DNA of 64,000 bases from Rhodospirillales bacterium (GTDB lineage: Bacteria; Pseudomonadota; Alphaproteobacteria; ATCC43930; CGMCC-115725), in NCBI GenBank assembly GCA_028288725.1, contig JAQGIC010000032.1, positions 1 to 64,000 on the forward strand. Direction: 5' to 3'. Both the position numbers and the translations under genes were made by a program. This document shows, piece by piece, positions 1 through 10,085 of this stretch (position 1 is the stretch's first letter; every line of letters begins with the position of its first letter). A model generated the notes under the pieces. That model saw only the letters and a program-made list of their open reading frames with translations. It did no database searches and was not told where the DNA came from.

Positions 1-207
1 CGCCTGCGCGCCGACTGGTATTTCCGCTATGCCGAATACCGGGCCGACGGCGACGCGCACATGATCATGAGCTATGGCGAGGGCGATAGGGCGCTCGCGT
101 TCGAACTGGTCCGCTGGCTTGGTCCGGAAGCCGAGCTGCTGTCGCCGGTCGAATGGCGCGAGACGCTGCGCGGCGAACTGCTCGCGATGGCGGCACAGCT
201 CGCCTGA
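1..207 (+). CDS. WYL-domain transcriptional regulator, C-terminal fragment
   Basis: The window opens inside a reading frame that ends in TGA at 205-207, leaving 68 codons. The visible tail starts RLRADWYFRYAEYR and ends with a helix carrying LRGELLAMAAQLA. It resembles the C-terminal extension of YafY/WYL-type regulators, in which a PEAELLSPVEWRE-like stretch precedes the final helix. Those proteins pair an N-terminal helix-turn-helix with a ligand-sensing WYL domain, but neither is in the window, so the assignment rests on the tail alone. The next gene converges from the other strand one base after the stop. Confidence 0.6.
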   Translation, partial: RLRADWYFRYAEYRADGDAHMIMSYGEGDRALAFELVRWLGPEAELLSPVEWRETLRGELLAMAAQLA

Positions 208-208
208 T

Positions 209-1048
209 TTAGCAATTAGGCTTCGGAAGCGCCTGAATTTCCTTGAGCTTTGCCTTGATGACGTAGTCGCCGTAATCGATCGTCATCTCGCTGGACACGC
301 CATTGTCCATCAGGCGCATGCCCAGCTCGTAATCCGGATTCTCGTCCTTGCTCGATTCCGGGAAGAACGCCATGCGCACGTTCCAGGACGGGCGCTCGAT
401 CAGCGGCGATTTCACGTCCGTGCTCGCCGGATGGGCCTTGGCATCGATCTTGGGGCCGAGCACCGCGCTGATATCGACCGCGCCATCGACCGAGGAGCCG
501 TCGAACACGTCGGCGGCCAGGTAATGCTCGCCCTCCTGCGCCTTGCGGATCAGCATCAGCGTGTGCGCGGTCGGGAACAGCGCGCCGGCCGGCAGGTCGA
601 AATTCTGGTCCTTCGGGCGTGTGAACACCGCGCCGCCCGCCCCTTTGGCGCCTTTGAACGCGGCATCGCCCTTGATGTCTTCGTCCGGCTGGCCGTTGCG
701 CGTGCGCCGCTCGTTGAAGCGATAGGACTTGCCGTCCTTGCTTTCCCAGGTGACGAAATTCGAGTTGATCTCGACCGGCTGGTCCTGCTCGTACTGCATG
801 CTGAGCTTGTAGCGCTGCTCGATGGTCCAGCCGTCGCAGCTTTCGCCCCATTTATAGGCGAGCGAGCCGGTGGCGCCGACCACGCCGCTGTTCGGCTTGG
901 CGCTTTCCAGCGTCATCTCGTACAGCGCCTTGTGCGGCTGCACATCGACCGCCGGGCGCGCGGCGGGCGGTGCCGCGACCGCGGACCCGCCGCCGAGCGC
1001 CAGGGCCGTCGACACCAGGGCCAACCCTCGCATCGTGCTGTTGCTCAT
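209..1048 (-). CDS. eipB: EipB-like periplasmic cell-envelope integrity protein (DUF1849)
   Basis: From the chosen ATG the product is 279 residues. An n-region of about 8 residues, a hydrophobic stretch LALVSTALALGGG and an AVA-AP site make a Sec signal peptide with cleavage near residue 25. The mature part reads as beta-rich, with CDGWTIEQRY and ending PKPNC. Cys71 and the terminal Cys279 match the disulfide-forming pair reported for Brucella EipB, an SPOR-like spiral beta protein that maintains envelope integrity. Possible starts lie at 1078 and 1114; none has a strong ribosome site, and 1048 gives the best signal peptide. It is a single gene converging on the WYL gene. Confidence 0.85.
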   Translation of the reverse strand: MSNSTMRGLALVSTALALGGGSAVAAPPAARPAVDVQPHKALYEMTLESAKPNSGVVGATGSLAYKWGESCDGWTIEQRYKLSMQYEQDQPVEINSNFVTWESKDGKSYRFNERRTRNGQPDEDIKGDAAFKGAKGAGGAVFTRPKDQNFDLPAGALFPTAHTLMLIRKAQEGEHYLAADVFDGSSVDGAVDISAVLGPKIDAKAHPASTDVKSPLIERPSWNVRMAFFPESSKDENPDYELGMRLMDNGVSSEMTIDYGDYVIKAKLKEIQALPKPNC

Positions 1049-1186
1049 GCTGCTCAAGACGCTTTCCCGCTTTGTCATCCGGTTACATTGGCAGCAGCGG
1101 CGGCCCCGGCGCAATCACCGAAACCGCCCTGCCGCTTGCGGCGGATGGACGCCTTACCGAACAAAAAGCCGATCCCCGGACCGGCC

Positions 1187-2980
1187 TCAGGCCGGCTTGC
1201 CGCCCTTGGCGGGCGGCAGATTGAGCTGAATATGCAGCTCCTTCAGGCGTGCGGCCGGCACCGGCGACGGCGCCTGCATCAAGAGATCCTGGGCCTGCTG
1301 GTTGAGCGGGAAGGCCATGATCTCGCGGATGTTCGGCGTGTCGGCCAGCAGCATGACGATGCGGTCGATGCCCGGTGCCGAGCCGCCATGGGGCGGGGCG
1401 CCGAACTTGAATGCGTTCAGCATGCCGCCGAAGCGCGCCTCGACCTCCGATGCCGGATAGCCCGCGATCTCGAACGCCTTGTACATGATGTCCGGGCGAT
1501 GGTTGCGGATGGCGCCCGACGACAGTTCGATGCCGTTGCAGACGATATCGTACTGGTAGGCGTTGATCGTCAGCGGATCCTGGGTCTGGAGCGCTTCCAG
1601 GCCACCCTGCGGCATCGAGAACGGGTTGTGGCTGAACTCGATCTGGTTCGTGTCCTCGTTCAGCTCGTACATCGGGAAATCGACGACCCAGCAGAACTTG
1701 AAGATGCCGGTTTCGCAAATGCCCAGCTCCTGGGCGATCCTCATGCGCGCGGCACCGGCGAGCTTGGTCGCCGGGCCCTTGGCGTCGGACACGAAGAACA
1801 CGCTATCGCCATCGCCGGCGCCGGTGATCTCCTTCAGCCTGGCTAGACGAGTCTCGTCCAGGAATTTGGCGATCGGGCCCTTGGCGGTGCCCTCGGCGAA
1901 GGTCACGTAGCCCAGGCCCTTGGCGCCCTGCTCCTGCGCCCAGCCGTTGAGCTTGTCGAAGAAGCTGCGCGGACGCTCGGCGGCGAGCGGCGCGCGGATG
2001 CCGCGCACGACATGGCCCTTCTCGATCGCGCCTGCGAACACGGCGAAATCGGAGCCGCGGAACACGTCGGCCACATCGGTGATGATCAGCGGGTTGCGCA
2101 GATCCGGCTTGTCGGAGCCGTACTTCATCAGCGCGTCGGCATAGGCGATGCGCGGGAACGGCCATTCCGTCACGGTCTTGCCGTTCGAAAATTCCTGGAA
2201 CACGCCGCCCAGCACCGGCTCGATCGCGGCGAACACGTCTTCCTGGGTGACGAAGGACATCTCAAAATCGAGCTGGTAGAACTCGCCCGGCGAGCGGTCG
2301 GCGCGCGCGTCCTCGTCGCGGAAGCAGGGGGCGATCTGGAAATAGCGGTCGAAGCCCGCGACCATCAGCAGCTGCTTGAACTGCTGCGGCGCCTGCGGCA
2401 GCGCATAGAACTGGCCCGGATGCACGCGGCTCGGCACCAGGAAGTCGCGCGCGCCCTCGGGCGAGGACGAGGTCAGGATCGGCGTCTGGAACTCGGTGAA
2501 GCCCTGGTCGATCATGCGGCGGCGGATCGACGAGATGACGCGCGAGCGCAACAGGATGTTGGCGTGCATCTGCTCGCGCCGCAGATCGAGGAAGCGGTAC
2601 TTGAGCCGCGTCTCCTCGGGATAGTCGACATCGGTGTTGACCGGGAACGGCAGCGGATCGGCCTCGGTCTGCAGCACGAACTCGGCAACCTGGATTTCGA
2701 CTTCGCCGGTAGCGAGCGCCACGTTGACCGTCTCGGCCGAGCGCGCCAGCACCACGCCGGTGACCGTGACGACGCTTTCCAGCTTCAGCGCGACCATCTG
2801 GGAGAACATTGCGCTGCCGCTGTCGACGACGACCTGGGTCACGCCGTAATTGTCGCGCAGATCGACGAACAGCAGCTGGCCGTGATCGCGGGTGCGGTGG
2901 ACCCAACCGCTGAGCCGCACGGTCTTCCCGGCGTCGCTCAGCTTCAACTCACCGCAGGTATGGGTCCGGTAGGCGTGCAT
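1187..2980 (-). CDS. aspS: Aspartyl-tRNA synthetase, bacterial type, probably non-discriminating
   Basis: This 597-residue class IIb synthetase charges tRNA with Asp. Visible parts are an N-terminal OB-fold anticodon domain ([10 protein letters not shown] near residue 25), class II motif 2 ([10 protein letters not shown]), the bacterial GAD insertion and motif 3 ([13 protein letters not shown]) near the C-terminus. The start at [13 protein letters not shown] aligns with the family and has AGAAGG upstream; the open frame reaches further 5' but that part is not family sequence. His33 in RDHG matches the His of non-discriminating AspRS enzymes (Pseudomonas aeruginosa H31), where discriminating ones such as E. 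coli have Leu. This suggests Asp-tRNA(Asn) formation followed by GatCAB amidation. Confidence 0.97.
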   Translation of the reverse strand: MHAYRTHTCGELKLSDAGKTVRLSGWVHRTRDHGQLLFVDLRDNYGVTQVVVDSGSAMFSQMVALKLESVVTVTGVVLARSAETVNVALATGEVEIQVAEFVLQTEADPLPFPVNTDVDYPEETRLKYRFLDLRREQMHANILLRSRVISSIRRRMIDQGFTEFQTPILTSSSPEGARDFLVPSRVHPGQFYALPQAPQQFKQLLMVAGFDRYFQIAPCFRDEDARADRSPGEFYQLDFEMSFVTQEDVFAAIEPVLGGVFQEFSNGKTVTEWPFPRIAYADALMKYGSDKPDLRNPLIITDVADVFRGSDFAVFAGAIEKGHVVRGIRAPLAAERPRSFFDKLNGWAQEQGAKGLGYVTFAEGTAKGPIAKFLDETRLARLKEITGAGDGDSVFFVSDAKGPATKLAGAARMRIAQELGICETGIFKFCWVVDFPMYELNEDTNQIEFSHNPFSMPQGGLEALQTQDPLTINAYQYDIVCNGIELSSGAIRNHRPDIMYKAFEIAGYPASEVEARFGGMLNAFKFGAPPHGGSAPGIDRIVMLLADTPNIREIMAFPLNQQAQDLLMQAPSPVPAARLKELHIQLNLPPAKGGKPA

Positions 2981-3003
2981 GGTCGGGGCCTTCTGATCAC
3001 GGG

Positions 3004-3101
3004 AGCCGCCTCGGGGCGGCTGAAAATGGGCATGGAGAAGGCGGCGTTGCCGCCGTTCCCTCGAAGCGGCGTAGAGCACCCTGCCGTCCCGGGTTTGTCA
3101 A
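3004..3101 (-). promoter_or_regulatory. aspS promoter and structured leader
   Basis: On the minus strand a perfect TTGACA (3101-3096) is followed after 17 nt by TGCTCT (3078-3073), a plausible but weak -10. Downstream are two hairpins: a 6-bp GGCGGC/GCCGCC stem at 3040-3054 and a 7-bp stem at 3004-3021, the latter about 24 nt before the aspS ATG and just before its ribosome site. No T-box is expected in this lineage and none is recognisable. Promoter placement is inferred by pattern only. Confidence 0.4.
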
Positions 3102-3185
3102 GCGGCGGCCGGCCAGGCATGCGCCGGCTGCGAGGCCTCTGCCGTACGGCTTCCCGCCGGGCACGGTCCCGTGTATAGCAGATGC

Positions 3186-4361
3186 ATGAACCTAATCACC
3201 ACGCCGGGCGAGCTGGAGGCCTTTTGCGCTAGGCTTGCCACCGCCGACTTCGTCACGGTCGACACCGAATTCCTGCGCGACAAGACCTATTGGCCGCAAT
3301 TGTGCCTGGTCCAGGTTGCCGGCCCCGACGAGGCGGCCGCGATCGACGCGCTGGCTCCGGGTCTGGATCTGAAGCCGCTCTTGGACCTGCTCGCCAACGA
3401 GAAGGTGCTGAAGGTGTTCCATGCGGCACGCCAGGACATCGAGATCTTCGTCAACCTGACCGGCGCCGTGCCGAAGCCTTTGTTCGACAGCCAGGTCGCC
3501 GGCATGGTCTGCGGCTATGGCGACGCGGTCAGCTACGAGACGCTGGCGACCAAGCTCGCCGGCGCCAAGATCGACAAATCCTCACGCTTCACCGACTGGG
3601 CCCATCGTCCGCTGACCGAGCGGCAGCTGGTCTATGCGTTGGCGGACGTGACCTATCTGCGCACCGTCTATGAAAAGCTGAAGGCGAAGATCGAGAAATC
3701 CGGCCGCATGGAGTGGCTGGCCGACGAGATGGCGCTCCTGACCGAGCCCGGCACCTACCGGGTCGATCCGTCCGACGCGTGGAAGCGCTTGAAGACCCGC
3801 GGCGGCAACAAGAAATTCCTGTCGATCCTGAAGGAGCTGGCCGCCTGGCGCGAGCTGGCGGCGCAGAGCCGCGACATTCCGCGCGGCCGCATCCTGCGCG
3901 ACGAATCGCTGTTGGAGATCGCGGCCCACGCGCCGACCACGATCGACGATCTGGCCCGCATCCGCGGCCTCGGCCGATCGGTCGCCGAGGGCAAGCTCGG
4001 CAGCGACATGATCGCCTGCGTCGAGCGCGGCCTGGCCTCGCCCGAGACGTCGGCGCCGGAACTGCCCGCGCGCAACGACCTGCCGCCGGGCCTCGGCCCG
4101 CTCGTCGACCTGCTGCGCGTGCTCCTGAAGCTGCGCTGCGAGGAAAACGACGTCGCGCAGAAGCTGGTCGCCAACGGCGAACAGCTCGAAATGATCGCGG
4201 CCGACGACCATGCCGAAGTGCCGGTCATGACCGGCTGGCGCTTCGAGCTGTTCGGCAAGGACGCGCTGGCCCTCAAGCACGGCAAGCTGGCGCTGACCGC
4301 CCAGGGCAAGCGCATCAAGGTCGTCGATCTCAGCGCGTCGGAAAGCCCCACGGCGGAATAG
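3186..4361 (+). CDS. rnd: Ribonuclease D
   Basis: This 391-residue 3'-5' exoribonuclease acts in tRNA 3' end trimming. The DEDDy exonuclease domain occupies about residues 1-170: exo I is VDTEFLRDKTYWP with Asp26 and Glu28, exo II is FHAARQDIEIF, and exo III is YALADVTYL, giving the Tyr-x3-Asp pair. An HRDC domain follows at about 200-285 (FLSILKELAAWRELAAQ, IRGLGRSVAEGK), then a C-terminal helical domain. An in-frame GTG lies 5 codons upstream at 3171, but the ATG gives the usual MNLIT start. It is divergent from aspS, as in many alphaproteobacteria. Confidence 0.95.
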   Translation: MNLITTPGELEAFCARLATADFVTVDTEFLRDKTYWPQLCLVQVAGPDEAAAIDALAPGLDLKPLLDLLANEKVLKVFHAARQDIEIFVNLTGAVPKPLFDSQVAGMVCGYGDAVSYETLATKLAGAKIDKSSRFTDWAHRPLTERQLVYALADVTYLRTVYEKLKAKIEKSGRMEWLADEMALLTEPGTYRVDPSDAWKRLKTRGGNKKFLSILKELAAWRELAAQSRDIPRGRILRDESLLEIAAHAPTTIDDLARIRGLGRSVAEGKLGSDMIACVERGLASPETSAPELPARNDLPPGLGPLVDLLRVLLKLRCEENDVAQKLVANGEQLEMIAADDHAEVPVMTGWRFELFGKDALALKHGKLALTAQGKRIKVVDLSASESPTAE

Positions 4362-4381
4362 TCTCTCCGTCAGGGTTTGTC

Positions 4382-4734
4382 CGGCGCCAACTGATCGCAG
4401 ATGCGCAGCAGTGCCGCCCTGGCTGGCGCGCACGTCGCGCCAGAGCGTGCGCGCCAGGCGATAGCGCCGGGCTCGTGCCGGTATATTCGAGCGCGTCGCC
4501 GGCGATGACGACCGAGCCCCACCAATGGCGCCGCAGCGCCGCGCGGGCCCAGAAGCGATAGATGCCCAGCGTGATGAAGGTCAGGAAGGCATTCTTGACC
4601 AACAGACCGACCCGCCCCGATCCAGAAAGCGGACAGGGCCGGACGGTAGCGGGGTTCGGGACAAGGGAAAGGCGAGCGGCGTTTCGGCGGCGAACGAACT
4701 GTGAGGTGCTACTCCGGCGAAGCACCCGAAGCAT
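4382..4734 (-). pseudogene. DUF898 (YjgN-like) membrane protein remnant, internally deleted
   Basis: One minus-strand frame reads SGSGRVGLLVKNAFLTFITL then GIYRFWARAALRRHWWG and GDALEYTGT, the first membrane segment and following region of DUF898 proteins. Immediately after LEYTGT the homology jumps to another frame, ARRYRLARTLWRDVR, which in intact family members lies well downstream after further membrane helices. The sequence then runs into the 3' end of rnd with no C-terminal half. So the copy carries an internal deletion that breaks the frame and also lacks the 3' end. The outer boundaries are approximate because the 5' end is not recognisable beyond about 4680. Confidence 0.7.
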
Positions 4735-4792
4735 CTGAGCGCGAAACCTCGATAGCGCTCACGCCATACGAGCATCCAGGCAGATCTGGCCT

Positions 4793-6361
4793 CTACCCCC
4801 GCGCGCGCTTCTTCGTCGGCGGGGGCACCTCGGCATCGTCGATCCTGACCAGGGTGCGTTTGCCGACCGCGCGACCGAGCGCGTCCAGGCGGCGCTGCAC
4901 TGCCTCGCCGGTATAGATCGCGGTATGTTCCGGTACGGTCAGGGCCAGCGTGGTCTCGTCGACCTCGAGCGTGGCGCCGCCGACCAGGCCGGGGGCACCG
5001 CCCGACAGCGTATAGGCGAGCCTGAGACCCAGGCCGACCGAACGGGCCCGGGCGAAGGTCGCCTCGTCGATCAGGCCGAAAATGCGGGATAGGATCGGCG
5101 CTTCCGGATTGCCGCCGTAGCGGGCATGCAGCGCCACCGCCAGAAAGGCGCGCGCCGCATGGTCGAGGCCGGCGAACGGCATGCGCAGGCAGCGCATGAA
5201 GGTCTGTTCGTCGCGATAGTCCGGATGCTCGCTCCAGCCGATGTCCGACAGCAGGGCCGCGGCCCGGCGCAGGCGCTTCTGCGCGGCGGTCTCGTCGGGA
5301 AACAGCGGATCGGTCCAGCGCACCAGCTCGTCGCCGCCGGTGGCGAAGCGCGGGTTGGTCCGGGCCATCGTCTCGGCCGCGGCCAACAGCGGGTCCAGGC
5401 GCTGCTCGGTCGGCGGCAGCTGCTCGAACAGATGGCCCTCGCGCAGGCCATAGGCACTGAACACGACCCGTTCCGGCTGGATCGCCTTGATCAGGCGATG
5501 CAGCACATAGGCGGCGAGCGGCACCGTCTCCAGGCGCTTGCGCGAGATGCCGGCGACCTTGTCGAGCGAGCGGCGCGACTGGCGGCTGATCAGGTCGGTG
5601 AAATTCTCCGCTTCCACCCGGCCGATGGAATAATTCTGAATGATATGCAGCGGGTAGCCCGTCTGCTCCATATGAATGCGGGCAAGCGCGCGCCAGGTGC
5701 CGCCGACCGCGTAGAACTTCCGGCCCCGACCTTGGGCGAGCCAATCCAGGCTGGCGACCGCCTGGTCGACGATCTGCCGCGCCCGGGCATCGTCGCCGCC
5801 GGCCTCGGTCAGGCGCAGCGCGCCGATCGGCAGGCTGGAGACCAGCTTTGAGACCACGGCGCCGGTCATCGCAAGCTCGACCGAGCCGCCGCCCAGATCG
5901 CCGGTGATGCCGTCGGCGTCGGGGATGCCGGCGCGCACGCCGGCAGCCGACAGACGACCCTCCTCCTCGCCGTCGATTACCTGGATCTTGATCTGGTTCC
6001 GGCCCTCGATCTCGGCCACGAACTGGGCGCCGTCGGACGCGTCGCGCACGGCCGCCGTCGCCAGAATGTCGAGCCGTGCCACGCCCAGGCCGCGCGCCAG
6101 CGCCACGAAACGCTCGATATTGTCGCGCGCCAGCACGACGCCGTCGGGATTGAGCCGGCCGGTGCTGTTCAGGCCCCGTCCCAGCGCGCACATGACCTTT
6201 TCGTTGAACAGCACCATCGGCGACCGGCTGATCCGGTCATAGATGACAAGGCGCAGGGAATTGGACCCGATATCGATGACGCCGACCATCGTGCGGCGCC
6301 GCTCGTCCAAAAGCGCCACGGCAGCAAAAGGCTGCGTCACAACTTCCATACCTGAACTCAT
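4793..6361 (-). CDS. ppx: Ppx/GppA-family exopolyphosphatase
   Basis: This 522-residue protein belongs to the actin-like ASKHA phosphatases that hydrolyse terminal phosphates of polyphosphate and/or pppGpp. The phosphate-1 motif [16 protein letters not shown] is near residue 27 and the phosphate-2 motif [12 protein letters not shown] near 155; a C-terminal HD-like helical region follows ([14 protein letters not shown]). Its ATG overlaps the ppk stop as ATGA, so translation is coupled. Later in-frame Met codons (residues 5 and 25) could also serve. Pairing with ppk makes polyphosphate turnover the likely job. The C-terminus ends in a basic tail (TKKRARG). Confidence 0.93.
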   Translation of the reverse strand: MSSGMEVVTQPFAAVALLDERRRTMVGVIDIGSNSLRLVIYDRISRSPMVLFNEKVMCALGRGLNSTGRLNPDGVVLARDNIERFVALARGLGVARLDILATAAVRDASDGAQFVAEIEGRNQIKIQVIDGEEEGRLSAAGVRAGIPDADGITGDLGGGSVELAMTGAVVSKLVSSLPIGALRLTEAGGDDARARQIVDQAVASLDWLAQGRGRKFYAVGGTWRALARIHMEQTGYPLHIIQNYSIGRVEAENFTDLISRQSRRSLDKVAGISRKRLETVPLAAYVLHRLIKAIQPERVVFSAYGLREGHLFEQLPPTEQRLDPLLAAAETMARTNPRFATGGDELVRWTDPLFPDETAAQKRLRRAAALLSDIGWSEHPDYRDEQTFMRCLRMPFAGLDHAARAFLAVALHARYGGNPEAPILSRIFGLIDEATFARARSVGLGLRLAYTLSGGAPGLVGGATLEVDETTLALTVPEHTAIYTGEAVQRRLDALGRAVGKRTLVRIDDAEVPPPTKKRARG

Positions 6362-8544
6362 ACGTTATCAAGCACCAAACGTGGCGCGCCGGCCGGCTTT
6401 CGCAAGGCCGAACCGCGGCCGGACAGGCTGGGATTCGTCATGAAATAATTCTGCGCGTTCACCGCATCCGCCTTGGCCGGAATGCGGGTATAGACGCCAT
6501 CGGGATCCAAGGTCCAGCTCTGCGCCTCGTCCTTGAGGTTTTCCAGCATGATCTCGTTCAGCACCTGCTGGTGGACGGTCGGGTTCTCGATCGGCACCAG
6601 GGTTTCGACGCGCCGGTCGAAATTGCGCTGCATGCAGTCGGCCGAGCTGATGAACACCAGCGCCTTGGCCGAGGGCAGCTTCTCGCCATTGCCGAACGCA
6701 TAGATCCGGCTGTGTTCCAGGAAGCGCCCGATCAGGCTTTTCACCCGGATATTCTCGCTCAATCCCGGCAGGCCGGGGCGCAGGCAACAGATGCCGCGCA
6801 CGACCAGATCGATCTGCACGCCGGCCGAGGAAGCGCGATAGAGCGCGTCGATCATCATCGAATCGACCAGCTGGTTCGCCTTCAGCCAGATCGTGCCGGG
6901 CCGGCCGGCCTTGACATGCTCGATCTCGGCTTCGATCGAGCCCAGCAGGCGCTGGCGCAGGTTGATCGGCGCGATCGCGACCTTTTCCAGCTTTTCCGGC
7001 GTCGCATAGCCGGTGATGTAGTTGAACAGCCGCCCGGCGTCCCGCGCCAGCGCCGGATCGCAGGTGAAGAACGACAGGTCGGTGTAAACCTTGGCGGTGT
7101 AGGGGTGGTAGTTGCCGGTGCCGAAATGGCAGTAGGTGCGCAAGCCCCCGCCTTCGCGCCGGACCACCATCGAGACCTTGGCGTGGGTCTTCAGTTCAAC
7201 GAAGCCGTAGACGACCTGCACGCCGGCGCGCTCCATGTCGCGCGCCCAGCGGATGTTCGCCTCTTCGTCGAACCGGGCCTTCAGCTCGACCAGTGCCGTC
7301 ACCGACTTGCCGGCCTCGGCCGCCTCGATCAGCGCGCGGACGATCGGGCTGTCGTCGCTGGTGCGATAGAGCGTCTGCTTGATCGCCACCACGGCCGGGT
7401 CGCGCGCCGCCTGGCGGACGAACTGCACGACGACGTCGAAGCTTTCGTAGGGATGATGGACGATGATGTCCTTGGCCGTGATCGCCGCGAAGCAATCGCC
7501 GCCGAAATCGCGGATGCGCTCCGGGAAGCGGGCGTTATAGGGCGCGAATTTCAGATCCGGCCGTTCGTCGATGATCAGCTGCTTCAGATCGACCAGACCC
7601 AGCAGCCCCTCCATCTTGAACACGTCGTCCGGCTTGGCGTCGATCCGGTCCATCAGGAACTGCGCCAGATCCATCGGCATCGCCGCCTCGACGCCCAGAT
7701 GGATGACATGGCCGCGGCGCCGGCGCTTCAGCGCGGTTTCGAACAGGCGGACCAGATCCTCGGCCTCTTCCTCGACCTCGATGTCGCTGTCGCGCAGGAT
7801 GCGGAAGGCGCCCTGGCCCGAGACGGTGAAGCCCGGGAACAATCGGTCGAGGAACAGGCCGATCGTGGTCTCGATCGGGATCATGCGCACGCCGTCGCCC
7901 GGCAGACGCAAGAAGCGCGGCACCGAGGCCGGGATCATCAAGAGCGCCTGCATGCGCTTCTTGTCGGCCAGCCGCTGCAGCAGCAGCGCCAGGCCGAAGC
8001 CCAGGTTCGGGATGAACGGAAACGGATGGGCCGGATCGACAGCGAGCGGCGTCAGCAGCGGGAACACGTCGGCCATGAAGCGGTCGTGCAGCCAGGTCCG
8101 CTCCGTCTCGGTGACCTCGTCGGCTCCGATCACGGCGATGCCGGCCTCGCGCAGCTCCTTGGCGAGGCGCGCGTAGCACGTCTGTTGCGACCGCATCAGC
8201 AGGTTGACGCGCTTGTGGACCGCATCGAGCTGCTGGACCGGCAGCAGCCCGTCCTGGCTCGGCGTCTCGATCCCGGCATTGACCTGACCGCGCAAGCCCG
8301 CGACGCGCACCATGTAGAATTCGTCGAGATTATTGGCCGAGATCGACAGGAAGCGCAGCCGCTCGAACAGCGGATGGCATTTGTTGTCGGCCTCTTCCAG
8401 CACGCGCTCGTTGAACGCCAGCCACGACAGTTCGCGATTGATGAAGCGACGCTCGGAGGTCGCTTCGATCTTCGGGGCGCGGGCGGTCGCTGTTCTCGTC
8501 GGCACGGCGGCGGTCTCCATCGGTCGAGTTCCCGGCGCCCCCAT
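6358..8544 (-). CDS. ppk: Polyphosphate kinase 1
   Basis: This 728-residue enzyme polymerises the ATP gamma-phosphate into inorganic polyphosphate. The N-terminal domain starts at [20 protein letters not shown]; the two phospholipase-D-like catalytic domains follow. The autophosphorylated His is in [13 protein letters not shown], followed by [20 protein letters not shown]; the second conserved His is in [13 protein letters not shown]. Length is normal for PPK1 apart from a low-complexity N-terminal stretch of about 30 residues; an alternative ATG is at residue 9 (8520). It is first gene of the ppk-ppx pair, stop overlapping the ppx start. Confidence 0.96.
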   Translation of the reverse strand: MGAPGTRPMETAAVPTRTATARAPKIEATSERRFINRELSWLAFNERVLEEADNKCHPLFERLRFLSISANNLDEFYMVRVAGLRGQVNAGIETPSQDGLLPVQQLDAVHKRVNLLMRSQQTCYARLAKELREAGIAVIGADEVTETERTWLHDRFMADVFPLLTPLAVDPAHPFPFIPNLGFGLALLLQRLADKKRMQALLMIPASVPRFLRLPGDGVRMIPIETTIGLFLDRLFPGFTVSGQGAFRILRDSDIEVEEEAEDLVRLFETALKRRRRGHVIHLGVEAAMPMDLAQFLMDRIDAKPDDVFKMEGLLGLVDLKQLIIDERPDLKFAPYNARFPERIRDFGGDCFAAITAKDIIVHHPYESFDVVVQFVRQAARDPAVVAIKQTLYRTSDDSPIVRALIEAAEAGKSVTALVELKARFDEEANIRWARDMERAGVQVVYGFVELKTHAKVSMVVRREGGGLRTYCHFGTGNYHPYTAKVYTDLSFFTCDPALARDAGRLFNYITGYATPEKLEKVAIAPINLRQRLLGSIEAEIEHVKAGRPGTIWLKANQLVDSMMIDALYRASSAGVQIDLVVRGICCLRPGLPGLSENIRVKSLIGRFLEHSRIYAFGNGEKLPSAKALVFISSADCMQRNFDRRVETLVPIENPTVHQQVLNEIMLENLKDEAQSWTLDPDGVYTRIPAKADAVNAQNYFMTNPSLSGRGSALRKPAGAPRLVLDNV

Positions 8545-8663
8545 GGCAACGGAACCTGCAACATCGACCCTATCTTAGCGAAGAGTCGCTGTCATGACAG
8601 TGACCGCTTTGGTGCCGCATACCGGATCGGGGCACCGCAAGGGGGACCGGATTCTCGGACCCG

Positions 8664-10085
8664 TCAGGTCAGCCCGAGGAAATACCCGGCCACACCCAGG
8701 GCGGAGCAGGCGGCCAAAGTCGGGATCATGCCGACCTTGAAGCGGAACAGCGCCAGCATGGCGCCGATTGCCAGGACCAGGGTCGCGACGCTGATCGAGC
8801 CGGGGTCCGGCACCTGAAGCCGAAGACCCAGGCCCGGGTGGACCACGTCGACCCGACCGAACAGGGTGTGGATCGCGAACCAGACGGCGAGGTTCAGAAT
8901 GACGCCGACGATCGCGGCGGTAATGGCCGAGAGCGCCGCCGACAGCGCCTTGTTGCCGCGCAGCGCCTCGATGTACGGCCCGCCGAGGAAGATCCACAGA
9001 AAGCACGGCGCGAAGGTCGTCCAGGTCGCGAGCGTGCCGCCCAGCACGCCGGCGAGCATCGGCGGCAGGCCGCCCGCATGGCGGAACGCGCCCATGAAGC
9101 CCACGAATTGCAGGACGATGACCAGCGGACCCGGCGTCGTCTCGGCCATGCCCAATCCGGCGAGCATTTCGCCCGGCTGGAGCCAGCCATACCGCTCGAC
9201 CGCCTCCTGGGCGACATAGGCCAACACGGCATAGGCGCCGCCGAAGGTGACCACAGCCATTTTCGAGAAGAAAACGGCGATGTCCGTGAAGACATTGTGC
9301 GGGCCGACCGTGGCCAGCAGCACGACCAGCGGGCCCAGCCAGAGGACGAGGCACACGGCGGCGGTCTTGATGGCACGGGACATCGAGGGTCGCACGTGTT
9401 CGGGGATCTGCCGCGCGAACGCCTGGTCGATCGCCGCGGTACCATCGTCATTGGCGGCGGCCTTGCCGCCCTTGGCGGCGGGACGGAAGGCTTCGACCCC
9501 CGCCGCGTTGCCGAGGAAGCCGACCACCCCCGCCGTGACAATGATCAGCGGAAACGGCACGCCGAAGAAGAAGATCGCGACGAAGGCGAGACCCGCCAGG
9601 CCGACCATGGTGCCGTTGCGCAGCGCGCGCTTGCCGACCTTCAGAAGGGCTTCGAGCACCACCGCCAGCACGGCGGCCTTGAGCCCGAAGAACAGTCCCT
9701 GGACGACACCCAGGTCGCCGTAGCCGGCATAGAGCCAGCTCAGCACCATCAGGGCGATATAGCCGGGCAGCACGAACAGGCCCCCGGCGATCAGGCCGCC
9801 GCGGACCCGGTGCAGCAGCCAGCCGATATAGGTCGCGAGCTGCTGCGCCTCCGGGCCCGGCAGCAGCATGCAGTAGTTGAGCGCATGCAGGAACCGGGTC
9901 TCGCCGATCCATTTCTTCTCCTCGACCAGAATGCGGTGCATGACCGCGATCTGGCCGGCCGGGCCGCCGAAGCTGAGCGCGGCGATGCGCAGCCAGACCC
10001 AGACGGCCTCGCCGAGCGGTATGCCGTGGCCGGGGCGGCCCGCCGCAGCGGGCTCGGCGGCCGAAAGATCGACGACACCGCTCAT
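8664..10085 (-). CDS. chrA: Chromate transporter, two-domain CHR family
   Basis: This 473-residue inner-membrane protein carries two CHR domains. The N-terminal copy has WLRIAALSFGGPAGQIAVMH and LNYCMLLPGPEAQQLATYIG. The C-terminal copy repeats the pattern as FFSKMAVVTFGGAYAVLAYV and LGMAETTPGPLVIVLQFVGF. The FGG and PGP motifs in both halves are the family hallmark. About ten membrane segments are visible. Two-domain members export chromate by proton-driven antiport. The start overlaps the end of the upstream ChrB-like gene by four bases (ATGA), so the two form a chromate-resistance unit. Confidence 0.92.
   Translation of the reverse strand: MSGVVDLSAAEPAAAGRPGHGIPLGEAVWVWLRIAALSFGGPAGQIAVMHRILVEEKKWIGETRFLHALNYCMLLPGPEAQQLATYIGWLLHRVRGGLIAGGLFVLPGYIALMVLSWLYAGYGDLGVVQGLFFGLKAAVLAVVLEALLKVGKRALRNGTMVGLAGLAFVAIFFFGVPFPLIIVTAGVVGFLGNAAGVEAFRPAAKGGKAAANDDGTAAIDQAFARQIPEHVRPSMSRAIKTAAVCLVLWLGPLVVLLATVGPHNVFTDIAVFFSKMAVVTFGGAYAVLAYVAQEAVERYGWLQPGEMLAGLGMAETTPGPLVIVLQFVGFMGAFRHAGGLPPMLAGVLGGTLATWTTFAPCFLWIFLGGPYIEALRGNKALSAALSAITAAIVGVILNLAVWFAIHTLFGRVDVVHPGLGLRLQVPDPGSISVATLVLAIGAMLALFRFKVGMIPTLAACSALGVAGYFLGLT

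Noticed and set aside
6571-8817. 748-codon plus-strand frame opposite ppk
   Set aside because: Shadow of the ppk coding strand; translation is Asp/His/Gln/Arg-rich with no motif. The same holds for the long frames opposite sufB/sufC (17795-20047), cckA (39167-41731) and the S9 peptidase (44172-46604).
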